Assembly (NCBI RefSeq): GCF_004329715.1
Contig: NZ_JXSY01000005.1
Coordinates: 124,001 to 188,000 of the forward strand
Direction: 5' to 3'
Source: Bowmanella sp. JS7-9
Lineage (GTDB): Bacteria > Pseudomonadota > Gammaproteobacteria > Enterobacterales > Alteromonadaceae
DNA length: 64,000 bases
The notes beneath the pieces are model-generated. The model searched no databases and was not told the origin of the DNA. It worked only from the letters and a program-made list of their open reading frames with translations. Both the position numbers and the translations under genes were made by a program. Below are positions 30,020-39,194 of the stretch, in pieces. Within the stretch, counting starts at the first letter, position 1, and every line of letters begins with the position of its first letter.

Positions 30020-31939
30020 CTATTTATTCAGGGTGTGTAAAAAGTCACTGACCGTTGCTAAATCCCGGGTTTTCGCCATCGGCGGCAATGACGCCAAAAA
30101 GGTCTGCGCGTAGTCTTTGCTAACCAAACGGTTATCGCAAATAACCAGTACCCCTTTATCTGCAGCATCACGGATTAATCTTCCGGCCCCCTGCTTAAGT
30201 GCAATCACGGCCTGCGGGATCTGATAATCAAAAAACGCCTTACCGCCACGCTGATTAATGTCCTGTACGCGTGCTTTCAGAATAGGATCGTCTGGCGAAG
30301 CAAATGGCAGTTTGTCGATCATAACACAGGTCAAATCATCTCCGGGTACGTCGACGCCCTCCCAGAATGCGCCGGTACCAAGCAGCACCGCATGTTTATC
30401 AGCCACAAACGCGTCTAGTAACGCTCGCTTACTCATGCTGCCCTGTACCAGTAACTTATTCGTTACCCTCTCACTGAGCTTTTCAGCTACATCACGTAGG
30501 GTGGCGTGACTGGTGAACAATAAAAAGCAGCGCCCCTGGCTGGCTTTGACCAAACTAACGGAAATATCCACCAGTTTTTCTCGCATCGACGGCATATGTG
30601 GTTCAGGCAGATAACGGGGTACACACAATAGTGCCTGGTTGGCATAGTCGAATGGACTATCCAGCGCCAGAGTATCCGCATCCGCCAGCCCCATCTGCTC
30701 AGTAAAATGTTCAAAGCCTTTGCCCACGGCCAGCGTCGCCGAGGTAAAAATCCAGCTGCGCTTGGGGTCGGCGACAATATCGGCAAACTTATCTGCGATG
30801 CTCAGCGGCGTTAAATGCAATACAAGTTGTTTGGGTGTTGTTTCGTACCAGTGCGTAACCCCGGGCTGAGCGGGCTCACTTAGACGCATCAGGCGATCTT
30901 TATACTGCAGCGCTCGCTCATACAAGGTATCCAATTCTTTTTCACGGCCTAAATGGATCTTCAGGGTTCTGACAAATCCCTCTAGCGCATCATTAACCCT
31001 TGCCAGTTGAGCGGTGATGTCGTCCGCTCGTAACAAGTCCGAACTCGCTCCTTTTTGCGGATTTTCTGGCAGTAATAAACGTAAGTCCGCACTGTGAGCA
31101 ATCAATTTGTCAGCCACGGCACTAATTTGTGCTGCATCTTTGAGCGTAGTACGGGCGATGGCATCCGCATCCCGGCTCAAATCCACTAATTGGCGGGTGG
31201 ATACCGCCTCACCGAAATAGTCGCTGGCGATATCCGGAACCTGATGAGCCTCGTCGAAAATGATCACATCAGACTCAGGTACCAGTTCACCAAATCCCGT
31301 GTCTTTGAGCGCTAAATCAGCAAAAAATAAGTGATGGTTAACCACCACAATATCTGCCAGTAATGCATTGGCGCGCGCTTTAACCAGATAGCAATCCTCA
31401 TAATGTGCACATTCGCGCCCCAGACAGTTATCCACCGTAGACGTAACGTAAGGGAGAATGGGCGAGTCTTCGGCCAGCGTTTTAATTTCACCGATATCAC
31501 CGCTACGTGTTGTGGTTGCCCAGCGCCGTACTTCGGCCAGATCAGCCAACTGTTGTTTGTCCATCAGCTGGGTACCGTTACTGTGTTTCAACAGACGGTA
31601 ATCACACAGATAATTGGCCCGTCCTTTCAACAATGCGATACGCTTGTGACTGCCCAGCGCATCACGCATTCTCGGCAAATCACGGTGAAACAACTGCTCC
31701 TGCAGATTTTTTGTGCCAGTCGATACGATGACTTTTTTGTTTTCTGCTAGTAACGCGGGAACCAAATAAGCGTAGGTCTTGCCGGTCCCGGTACCCGCTT
31801 CAACAACCAGCGTAGACTTACGTTTGATGGCTTTTTCTACCGCCAGTGCCATGTCGGTTTGTGCCGCTCTGGGCACAAAACCTGGCAACGTTTCAGTTAA
31901 CAGCCCGTCTTTGGCGAAAATTTTCTTGATTGATGGCAT
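30020..31939 (-). CDS. yoaA: DinG-family ATP-dependent DNA helicase YoaA
   Basis: XPD/DinG-like 5'-3' helicase with an Fe-S cluster, linked in E. coli to repair of stalled forks. I start at the ATG at 31939 (MPSIKKIFAKDGLLTETLPGF), giving 639 residues, close to E. coli YoaA (636). A frame open to 32071 has no matching sequence. Walker A is EAGTGTGKTYAYL and the helicase box is DEAHQVPD. Fe-S ligand cysteines lie in NYLCDYR, DNCLGREC and HYEDCYL. The C-terminal motif QGAGRLIRDAADKGV is helicase motif VI. The start overlaps the upstream TSUP stop (TAATG). Confidence 0.94.
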   Translation of the reverse strand: MPSIKKIFAKDGLLTETLPGFVPRAAQTDMALAVEKAIKRKSTLVVEAGTGTGKTYAYLVPALLAENKKVIVSTGTKNLQEQLFHRDLPRMRDALGSHKRIALLKGRANYLCDYRLLKHSNGTQLMDKQQLADLAEVRRWATTTRSGDIGEIKTLAEDSPILPYVTSTVDNCLGRECAHYEDCYLVKARANALLADIVVVNHHLFFADLALKDTGFGELVPESDVIIFDEAHQVPDIASDYFGEAVSTRQLVDLSRDADAIARTTLKDAAQISAVADKLIAHSADLRLLLPENPQKGASSDLLRADDITAQLARVNDALEGFVRTLKIHLGREKELDTLYERALQYKDRLMRLSEPAQPGVTHWYETTPKQLVLHLTPLSIADKFADIVADPKRSWIFTSATLAVGKGFEHFTEQMGLADADTLALDSPFDYANQALLCVPRYLPEPHMPSMREKLVDISVSLVKASQGRCFLLFTSHATLRDVAEKLSERVTNKLLVQGSMSKRALLDAFVADKHAVLLGTGAFWEGVDVPGDDLTCVMIDKLPFASPDDPILKARVQDINQRGGKAFFDYQIPQAVIALKQGAGRLIRDAADKGVLVICDNRLVSKDYAQTFLASLPPMAKTRDLATVSDFLHTLNK

Positions 31940-32796
31940 TAAAGTGTCGCCCAGCCCATAAACGCGATCCAAAACGCAAAAAATAGTTTTAAATAACGGG
32001 GAGATATCCAACTCACCACATAACGTGCGAGGGTTCCGCCTATCAGCGCACCGGCCGCTGCGAACAACCACACATTAAACTCGATCGCTTGCGACTCCCA
32101 TATGTGGTAGGGAATGGCACTCCATACTGAAAATGCTGTAACGATTACTGCGATCGCAATCGACGAAACAATATTGTACCCACGAATAATCAAATAAACG
32201 GCTAATAACTCACCCACACCAACAGATAACCAGGCGGTAATTCCCCCACCAATTAACGCAATCAGACTCAGTGCGAAAAAATCGATACGGGTTAACAACA
32301 GGAACGGGGCTTTTGATGTCACAACGAACACCGAGGCGAAAATCGCCAGCGCCAATAGCAACGAAAACAGGCCAAATGCCTGATGCAAATTCCCAGGGGC
32401 GATGAGGTCGAAAAACTGTACCGCAAGAATCCCCACTATGCTCAGTGGCCCGGTTACCATCAAAACCGTGCGAAATTGTGGGTGCTGCAACGCTGGTGTG
32501 GCGCGAACAAAGCTCAACCAACTCACTGCACCTGCACTCATGCCTACACATTGAATAGCGAAACTTGTCGCTACCGAAGACATTTCACTCATGCCTAACT
32601 GATTGAAAAACGGAATAAAAATGACTCCACCGCCGGCACCAGTTGAATTAGCAAAAATGGCACCGAAGATCCCCAACAGGCTGAACCCGGCATAATTTTC
32701 CACGAGTACAACTGAGCCATCGGCGAAATACACATAACATGCCCAAATAACTAACAGAGCGAAGCGATAGGGATAGCGTACAATCAATTCAGACAT
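31939..32796 (-). CDS. TSUP (TauE/SafE) family permease
   Basis: A 285-residue inner-membrane protein with about eight hydrophobic segments. The family pattern is visible in NSTGAGGGVIFIPFFNQLGMSEMSSVATSFAIQ and in the repeat-like second half (FALSLIALIGGGITAWLSVGVGELLAVYLIIRG). Members export sulfite, sulfoacetate or other small organic anions; the substrate here cannot be read. It overlaps the yoaA start by one base (TAATG) and heads the transcript that runs into yoaA and tsaB. Confidence 0.88.
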   Translation of the reverse strand: MSELIVRYPYRFALLVIWACYVYFADGSVVLVENYAGFSLLGIFGAIFANSTGAGGGVIFIPFFNQLGMSEMSSVATSFAIQCVGMSAGAVSWLSFVRATPALQHPQFRTVLMVTGPLSIVGILAVQFFDLIAPGNLHQAFGLFSLLLALAIFASVFVVTSKAPFLLLTRIDFFALSLIALIGGGITAWLSVGVGELLAVYLIIRGYNIVSSIAIAVIVTAFSVWSAIPYHIWESQAIEFNVWLFAAAGALIGGTLARYVVSWISPRYLKLFFAFWIAFMGWATL

Positions 32797-32941
32797 CGAA
32801 TATGGGCGACAAGCAAAACTGGCGCGACGTTACCTTAAATGGGGGCAAAAGTCGAAAGCCGACGTTGGATAACATCGCTAAGGATTACCTTTTACAGCAC
32901 AAAACGTTACAGTAAATCCATTACCAGCCTTAGGATCAACT

Positions 32942-34591
32942 ATGAAACTCAAGCACTTGCTATGTTTGTCTGTATTCTCTGTCGTCACAAACACGTTCGC
33001 CGAGCCAACCATTATTAACAATGTGAACGGCTATCATGTCGTGGGAGATAAACTCCAAACGTTTAGTTCTCTGGCGTTCGAGAACGGTAAGGTACTGGCC
33101 ACTGGCAACGCTGAGCTTGCGGCAGCCTACAAGAACGCAGTAATTATCGATGGAAACGGCAAGACCCTGTTACCGGGCTTAATTGATGCCCATGGTCATA
33201 TACTCGGACTGGGTGAATCGTTAATGAAAGTCGATTTGCGTGGTGCGGATACCGAAATGCAAGCCGCGCAACGTGCTCGTGAATACGCGAATCTGAATCC
33301 TCAAATAGATTGGATCAGCGGTCGTGGATGGAATCAGGTGTTGTGGCCCGAAAAGCGATTCCCCACTAAACACAGTCTGGATAAGCTCCTGCCTGATAAA
33401 CCTGTGGTGCTGGAACGGGTAGACGGCCATGCCTTATGGGTTAATAGTAAAGCGCTGGCAGTGGCAGGCATAACAACCACCACCCCTAATCCAGTTGGCG
33501 GCGAGATAGTACGCGATGAGGCGGGGTATCCAACCGGCGTTCTCATCGATACCGCGATGGATCTTGTGTTTAATGCCGCACCAGCCGTCACCCATGCCGT
33601 GCGTGAAAAACAACTGGTAGCCGCGCGACAGGAACTATTATCTGTCGGAATTACCAGTGCCCATGACGCCGGCATTGACTTTGCCAGCTACGAGTTCTAT
33701 CGCCAAAAAGCAGACACGCAGCAATTGGGATTGCGTATTTACGCGATGATTTCATCGTTTGACTCGAAGCTGGATGACATGCTTGCTGCCGGTTATGTGC
33801 AAAGTGATGATGACACCCTGTGGATCCGCAGCGTGAAAGGATTTGGAGATGGAGCATTAGGTAGCCGTGGCGCTGCCCTGCTGGCAGATTACAGCGACGA
33901 TCCTGGCAACCGTGGCATTTTGGTCACGCCAGAGGATGCTTTACCGGCTTTATTTGACAAAGTGTTGGGGGCAAATTTTCAGTTAAACTTTCACGCGATT
34001 GGTGACCGCAGCAATCGCCTGATTCTGGACAACTTTGCACGGGCCTATCAGCACACGAATGGCCTGACGCTTCGCAACCGAATTGAGCATGCTCAGGTGG
34101 TTACCCTCGACGATATTCCCCGCTTTAAACCGCTTAATTTGATCGCCTCAATGCAACCCGTACATGCTACCAGCGATATGAATATGGCGGAGGATAGGTT
34201 AGGCAAAGAGCGTCTCAAAGGGGCCTACGCCTGGCAAACCTTCGCCCAACAGGGCACCGTCATCGCTGCGGGCTCAGATTTTCCAGTGGAACTAGCCAAT
34301 CCGTTTCACGGCTTGCATGCGGCAGTAACCAGACAAAGTCATGCCAATCTACCTGAAGATGGTTGGTTAGCTGCGGAGAAACTCAGTCGCGAGCAGGCTT
34401 TTAAGGCGTTTACCCTTGATGCAGCCTATGCCGCGCATCAGGAAGAGATCCTCGGCAATCTCCAGCCAGGTAAGTATGCCGATTTTATCCTGATTGACCG
34501 GGATATTTTCACCGTACCCGCCGCACAAATATGGCAAACTCAGGTGTTGCAAACCTGGTTAGCAGGCAAACAGGTATTCACGCAAAATTGA
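32942..34591 (+). CDS. Secreted amidohydrolase family 3 (YtcJ-like)
   Basis: Metal-dependent hydrolase of the YtcJ/amidohydrolase-3 group, 549 residues, preceded by a signal peptide ending in TNTFA. Metal-site motifs: GLIDAHGHILGLG near residue 80, a GDGALGSRGAALL stretch near 305, NFHAIGDRSNRLILD near 345, NRIEHAQ near 380 and AAGSDFPVELANPFHGLHAAVTR near 443. The order fits the family. The substrate is unknown; related proteins act on amides or formamide-like compounds. It has its own terminator-like hairpin and no partner genes. Confidence 0.87.
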   Translation: MKLKHLLCLSVFSVVTNTFAEPTIINNVNGYHVVGDKLQTFSSLAFENGKVLATGNAELAAAYKNAVIIDGNGKTLLPGLIDAHGHILGLGESLMKVDLRGADTEMQAAQRAREYANLNPQIDWISGRGWNQVLWPEKRFPTKHSLDKLLPDKPVVLERVDGHALWVNSKALAVAGITTTTPNPVGGEIVRDEAGYPTGVLIDTAMDLVFNAAPAVTHAVREKQLVAARQELLSVGITSAHDAGIDFASYEFYRQKADTQQLGLRIYAMISSFDSKLDDMLAAGYVQSDDDTLWIRSVKGFGDGALGSRGAALLADYSDDPGNRGILVTPEDALPALFDKVLGANFQLNFHAIGDRSNRLILDNFARAYQHTNGLTLRNRIEHAQVVTLDDIPRFKPLNLIASMQPVHATSDMNMAEDRLGKERLKGAYAWQTFAQQGTVIAAGSDFPVELANPFHGLHAAVTRQSHANLPEDGWLAAEKLSREQAFKAFTLDAAYAAHQEEILGNLQPGKYADFILIDRDIFTVPAAQIWQTQVLQTWLAGKQVFTQN

Positions 34592-34605
34592 TTAGCAAAT
34601 CGATT

Positions 34606-34637
34606 AAGAAAGCATTGCAAATATGTAATGCTTTCTT
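34606..34637 (+). terminator. Hairpin after the amidohydrolase gene
   Basis: An 11-bp A+T-rich stem AAGAAAGCATT / AATGCTTTCTT with a 10-base loop, 15 bases after the stop. The following T run is short, so this is a moderate terminator call. Confidence 0.5.
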
Positions 34638-34719
34638 TAGATTCCTGTCTTCAATACGGTGACCTGTGTATTGAACACGCATTACCGTAAGGCGTCACAT
34701 TTAAGGATGAGGTATATCC

Positions 34720-36549
34720 TTGCAGTCATTCAAACCACACAGTTTTGTCACTTTTTGCCTATTTTGGGTATTCACGGCCTGCACTTATGCACAACAGATT
34801 AGTGAACAGGAATTAATAAACCTGCGTGAAAACATACTCAATAACGCTTACAGCAAAGAACACAGAGTTGCGTTGTTAGATGAGGTTTCCCACGATTCCT
34901 TCGATGTGACTAGCTTTAAGCTATTATCCAATTCAGTAAAGATCTTTCGCGAAAAGGTTACCAATCTACCGTCTTTTAGCGATGTAGAACGACACTACCT
35001 GATAGATGAATATCCCCAAGCGTATTTTGAGTACCGCTTATATGAATTATGGCTATCGAGACTTCCAATGGAGCAAACTCTGTCGGAGATTGACACTATC
35101 TATCAATGGGCGGAAACACATCGAATTTCCAGCCTGGCAAATTTAAGCGTCTATACAAAATACGAGGTGTTATTTGAAAACGGACAATATTCACTGGCCA
35201 TTTTTGAGCTGCAAAATCATTATCCGCTGTTAATCAGCGAACCAGCTGAAGCATACCACTTCGATTTTTATAGTGACGAAGTTGCCTACAATCTGGGAAA
35301 AACTTACCTATTGAGCGGTAACTTTGAAAAAGCACGGGAATATTGCAATCTCGCTATCGATACAGCCCCTGCCAACGTCTCAAGCTACACGGTAAATGCC
35401 ACGCTGTGTGAAGGTATCGCGCAAATTAAACTCGGGCAGCACAAAGCTGGCGAAGACACTTTGCTTCAGGCTATCCAATTAGCCACAGACATCGACTATA
35501 AATACGGTTTACATTTGGCCTATGCCCAATTAGCCGAGCTTTACATTCGTCAGATTGAAAATATAGAAAAAGGCTTAGAATTCAACAGTCTCGCCGCTCA
35601 ATTCATCAGCGATTATGAAGATAAAAACATTCAGCAATTTAATGTATTAGAAAACTTTGCCTGGGGTTACCTAAACACCAATCCCGATAAAACCTACAAC
35701 TTTATTCAATCGTTACAGGTTATTATCGAGACACTCCCACCTCTGACAGACTACCAAAACGCATTACTGGAAATAGAAGCGAATTATTACTTCAACACCG
35801 GTGATGTTCACGTTGCCTATTCTAAGCTTTCATTGCTGTTACAAAACTTAAAACAGCAGGCAATAACCAGCAACGTTGACGACGTAGAAATACTGCAGTA
35901 TTTCCTGGAAAAGCGACACAACAAGGTAACATCCGCTAGCTCTAAAGGAGAATCATATCCGCTTGACATAAGCTCAGCAAAGTTACCTCACCTGTCCATT
36001 TTGTTGGGGTTAGTAGTGATAACAATACTCCTTACGGCGATGAACATAAATTTAAGAATTCAAAACCGTATCGCGAACAGTAAGGATGCCCTGACGGGTT
36101 TATACAATCGAGAGGAATTGATTAAACGCTGTAACAATAGCTTAGCGAAAAATCCTGACGGGTTATCTCTATTGCTCGTCCGGTTGCCCAATATGGCAAA
36201 AATTAATACGCAAGTTGGTCTAAACACAGCTGATGCATTGCTAAAAGAGATGGGGCAGTTAATTAATCATCATCAGAATATCCTATTGGCTGGTAGAGTA
36301 AGCGGAGCCAGTTTTGCGCTGCTAGTAAAGGGGCCAGAAACACAGTCCAATGATTCACAGCCTGTTAAACAACTCATCGATGCCTTACAAAGCAAACTGG
36401 ACGCACTGGAAGTAGAACCATCGGATAAATTGCTTACCGCTCACATAGCAAATATTAATGCCCAAAATTTAGAGCACATGTTGGTAAAAGCCGAATATGA
36501 CAGTGACCATCACTGGCTAACCGAGCCTGTTCAGTTATGGAAGTCTTGA
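34720..36549 (+). CDS. TPR-repeat membrane protein with a degenerate GGDEF domain
   Basis: A 609-residue protein with a signal peptide (ending TACTYA) and TPR-like helical repeats (about 50-400; for example VAYNLGKTYLLSGNFEKAREYCNLAI). A membrane helix follows (about 424-440, LSILLGLVVITILLTA), then a cytoplasmic GGDEF-type domain starting DALTGLYNREEL. The signature that should read GGDEF is SGASF (residues 528-532, context GRVSGASFALLVKG), so cyclase activity is very unlikely and the inhibitory RxxD site is not obvious. The start is TTG at 34720 with GAGG 7 bases upstream. It probably works as a binding or scaffold sensor. Confidence 0.82.
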   Translation: MQSFKPHSFVTFCLFWVFTACTYAQQISEQELINLRENILNNAYSKEHRVALLDEVSHDSFDVTSFKLLSNSVKIFREKVTNLPSFSDVERHYLIDEYPQAYFEYRLYELWLSRLPMEQTLSEIDTIYQWAETHRISSLANLSVYTKYEVLFENGQYSLAIFELQNHYPLLISEPAEAYHFDFYSDEVAYNLGKTYLLSGNFEKAREYCNLAIDTAPANVSSYTVNATLCEGIAQIKLGQHKAGEDTLLQAIQLATDIDYKYGLHLAYAQLAELYIRQIENIEKGLEFNSLAAQFISDYEDKNIQQFNVLENFAWGYLNTNPDKTYNFIQSLQVIIETLPPLTDYQNALLEIEANYYFNTGDVHVAYSKLSLLLQNLKQQAITSNVDDVEILQYFLEKRHNKVTSASSKGESYPLDISSAKLPHLSILLGLVVITILLTAMNINLRIQNRIANSKDALTGLYNREELIKRCNNSLAKNPDGLSLLLVRLPNMAKINTQVGLNTADALLKEMGQLINHHQNILLAGRVSGASFALLVKGPETQSNDSQPVKQLIDALQSKLDALEVEPSDKLLTAHIANINAQNLEHMLVKAEYDSDHHWLTEPVQLWKS

Positions 36550-36635
36550 ACCATAACTCTCTGAAATTCTAAAATTTAATCTGATTGTGACTACACTGCG
36601 TATGACCCACACACATCAATACGCAGGAACTCACA

Positions 36636-37412
36636 ATGAAAAGCACATTTATCAGGATTATTGCACTGTTATCGATGGCTATCGCCACTTCCATTTCCGC
36701 CAAAATAGTGGAGCGTGAACTCACTCTCCCCAACCAACTCGGTAGCGCGGTGATGTATTCGCCGGAGAACAACGACGCCATCTCCACCGGGGTGATTGTT
36801 GTGCATGAATGGTGGGGGCTAAACGATTACGCCCGAAACCGCGCAAAAATGTTGGCGGAAGCCGGGCATGTTGCCATCGCTGTCGACATGTATGGTGACG
36901 GCCAAATCGCCACCCATCCTGAGGACGCTATGGCCTTTATGCAGCAGGCATTCGCCAATGCAGATAAAATGACCGCGCGCTTTAACGCCGCCAAAGGATT
37001 TCTAATCAGTAAAGGGATGGTCAATCCAGATAAAATCTATGCGATCGGTTATTGCTTTGGCGGTGCTGTGGTATTAAATCAGGCTCGCCTCGGGAATAAT
37101 CTGGCTGGGGTGGCCAGTTTCCATGGCAGCCTGGGCACACAGGCTCCCGCCAAAAGCGGTGATATAAAAGCCCGTTTATTGGTGGCAACGGGTGGCTCCG
37201 ATCCCATGGTGCCAGCTGATCAGGTCAGTGCCTTTGTGCAGGAGATGGCCAGTGCCGGTGTGCAATTTGAATTACTCAATTATCCTGATGCCAAACACAG
37301 TTTTACCAACCCAGGCTCTACTGAGGTAGGAAAAAAATTCAATATGCCGCTTGAATATAATCAGCAAGCCGACGAGGCCAGCTGGCAAGCCCTGATGGAT
37401 TTCATCAAATAA
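36636..37412 (+). CDS. Secreted dienelactone hydrolase family protein
   Basis: Alpha/beta hydrolase of the dienelactone hydrolase group, 258 residues, with a signal peptide ending TSISA. The nucleophile is the cysteine in YAIGYCFGGAVVLNQ. Other family marks are VVHEWWGLNDYARNRAKMLAEAGHVAIAVDMYG and the catalytic Asp/His near the end (TGGSDPMVPADQV, then NYPDAKHSFTNPG). Export is unusual for classical catabolic DLH, so the role is probably a periplasmic ester or lactone hydrolase. It ends just before a terminator shared with recA. Confidence 0.88.
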   Translation: MKSTFIRIIALLSMAIATSISAKIVERELTLPNQLGSAVMYSPENNDAISTGVIVVHEWWGLNDYARNRAKMLAEAGHVAIAVDMYGDGQIATHPEDAMAFMQQAFANADKMTARFNAAKGFLISKGMVNPDKIYAIGYCFGGAVVLNQARLGNNLAGVASFHGSLGTQAPAKSGDIKARLLVATGGSDPMVPADQVSAFVQEMASAGVQFELLNYPDAKHSFTNPGSTEVGKKFNMPLEYNQQADEASWQALMDFIK

Positions 37413-37445
37413 TCCAAAGCCCAATTTACACAGGACTCAAACACA

Positions 37446-37472
37446 AAAAAGGCCGCTATTTGCGGCCTTTTT
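37446..37472. terminator. Bidirectional terminator between the dienelactone hydrolase gene and recA
   Basis: An 11-bp stem AAAAAGGCCGC / GCGGCCTTTTT with a 5-base loop between two converging genes, 4 bases before the recA stop. Confidence 0.85.
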
Positions 37473-37476
37473 CTAT

Positions 37477-38520
37477 TTATTCAGCTTGCTCTTGCGGGGC
37501 GTCTAACACGACCTCATCGGCTTTAACTGTTTTCTTCAATAGCAATTTGTCACGCAGTTTTTTCTCAATATCCTGAGCCATTGCCACATTTTCTTTAAGG
37601 AATTTCACCGCGTTAGCTTTACCCTGGCCAATACGCTCGCCGTTGCAGCTGTACCAGGCACCGGCTTTATCCACAAATTTATGTGCTACGCCCAGGTCAA
37701 TCAGCTCGGCTTCTTTACTGATCCCTTCGCCGTACATAATCTGGAATTCCGCCTGTTTAAACGGTGGTGCGACTTTGTTTTTAACTACTTTTACGCGGGT
37801 TTCGTTACCCACGACCTCTTCGCCTTCCTTCACCGCACCAATTCGGCGGATATCCAAGCGCACGGACGCGTAGAATTTCAACGCATTACCACCGGTTGTT
37901 GTTTCCGGGTTACCGAACATCACACCAATCTTCATCCGGATTTGGTTGATGAAAATACACAGGGTGTTAGAACGCTTGATATTACCGGTCAATTTACGCA
38001 GCGCCTGCGACATCAGTCGTGCCTGTAAGCCCACGTGTGAATCACCCATTTCGCCTTCTATTTCAGCTTTTGGTGTCAGCGCTGCCACAGAGTCAACAAT
38101 CACCACGTCGACCGCGCCAGAGCGCACTAACATATCGCAGATTTCTAGTGCCTGTTCGCCCGTATCCGGCTGCGAAACTAACAGTTCTTCCACATTAACG
38201 CCCAGTTTTTCAGCGTAAACAGGATCCAACGCGTGTTCCGCATCCACGAACGCACAGGTTTTGCCCTTTTTCTGCGCTTCAGCGATAACTTGCAACGTCA
38301 ATGTGGTTTTACCACTGGACTCCGGACCGTAGATTTCCACGATTCGACCACACGGCAAGCCACCAATACCCAACGCAATATCAATACTCAAAGAGCCGGT
38401 AGAGATAGACTCAATATCCATTGCCTGGTTATCGCCCAGACGCATAATGGTGCCTTTACCAAACTGCTTTTCAATTTGACCTAATGCTGCAGATAGCGCG
38501 CGTGATTTATTCTCGTCCAT
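37477..38520 (-). CDS. recA: Recombinase RecA
   Basis: ATP-dependent strand-exchange protein and SOS co-protease. The 347-residue length is typical. Walker A is GPESSGKT (residues 65-72), the LexA/ssDNA loops lie around [21 protein letters not shown] and [28 protein letters not shown], and the acidic tail is [15 protein letters not shown]. Its promoter carries a LexA box placed exactly in the -35/-10 spacer. No recX follows; the next gene on the far side of the promoter is pncC. Confidence 0.98.
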   Translation of the reverse strand: MDENKSRALSAALGQIEKQFGKGTIMRLGDNQAMDIESISTGSLSIDIALGIGGLPCGRIVEIYGPESSGKTTLTLQVIAEAQKKGKTCAFVDAEHALDPVYAEKLGVNVEELLVSQPDTGEQALEICDMLVRSGAVDVVIVDSVAALTPKAEIEGEMGDSHVGLQARLMSQALRKLTGNIKRSNTLCIFINQIRMKIGVMFGNPETTTGGNALKFYASVRLDIRRIGAVKEGEEVVGNETRVKVVKNKVAPPFKQAEFQIMYGEGISKEAELIDLGVAHKFVDKAGAWYSCNGERIGQGKANAVKFLKENVAMAQDIEKKLRDKLLLKKTVKADEVVLDAPQEQAE

Positions 38521-38575
38521 TGTGGCTCCTTGTTGATTGAGCGCGGCAGAAACCCTGCCATACAGTAATTGCGCA

Positions 38576-38603
38576 AGTATACTGTATAACCATACAGTTA
38601 CAA
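38576..38603 (-). promoter_or_regulatory. recA promoter with LexA (SOS) box in the spacer
   Basis: On the minus strand, TTGTAA (-35), a 16-base spacer and TATACT (-10). The spacer is CTGTATGGTTATACAG (plus-strand positions 38582-38597), a perfect CTGT-N8-ACAG LexA box. This is the same geometry as the E. coli recA promoter. Confidence 0.9.
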
Positions 38604-38670
38604 GTGTCTGGGATTATTTTTTTAGTTACCAGACTAACCAATTGATTAATATGGATTTAATACATTCAGG

Positions 38671-39162
38671 TTAGTTTTTGAGGCGTTCAATACACAGTGT
38701 TAACGCGTGGTTGATAGTTTGCTCCCGCACCGCAGCGCGATCACCATCAAATTGTTTTCTGTGGCTAATAGTACCATCGGGATGGTGCAAGCCAAACCAC
38801 ACTGTGCCCACCGGTTTTTCAGCACTGCCGCCATCCGGGCCTGCGATTCCCGTTACCGCAATGGCCAGTTCTGCATTGGCCGCCTGCGCCGCCCCGTTTG
38901 CCATTTGTTCCGCAACCTGACAAGAGACAGCGCCAAACTGCTTCAAAACTGCATCGTCGACGCCAAGTAATTGCGCTTTGGCTTGATTACTGTAAGTAAT
39001 AAAACCCCGTTCAAACCAGGCCGAACTTCCCGCTATGGCGGTAATCGCGTATCCTATGCCCCCTCCGGTGCAGGATTCTGCACAACTGATAGTCCAACCG
39101 CGGGAAACCAGTAAAGTGCCAAGTTCAGTGGCCAGTGAAACCGTGTGTTGTGATAACGACAT
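38671..39162 (-). CDS. pncC: Nicotinamide-nucleotide amidohydrolase PncC (CinA C-terminal domain)
   Basis: Deamidates NMN to nicotinate mononucleotide in the pyridine-nucleotide cycle. The 163-residue single-domain form matches E. coli PncC. Motifs: SCAESCTGGGIGYAITAIAGSS, FITYSNQAKAQLLGV, NAELAIAVTGIAGPDGG and KPVGTVWFGL. It lies upstream of recA on the same strand, as in E. coli, and is divergent from mutS with only 32 bases between the starts. Confidence 0.95.
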   Translation of the reverse strand: MSLSQHTVSLATELGTLLVSRGWTISCAESCTGGGIGYAITAIAGSSAWFERGFITYSNQAKAQLLGVDDAVLKQFGAVSCQVAEQMANGAAQAANAELAIAVTGIAGPDGGSAEKPVGTVWFGLHHPDGTISHRKQFDGDRAAVREQTINHALTLCIERLKN

Positions 39163-39194
39163 ATTGATAACTTTAACGAAAAAACGCAGCCATT

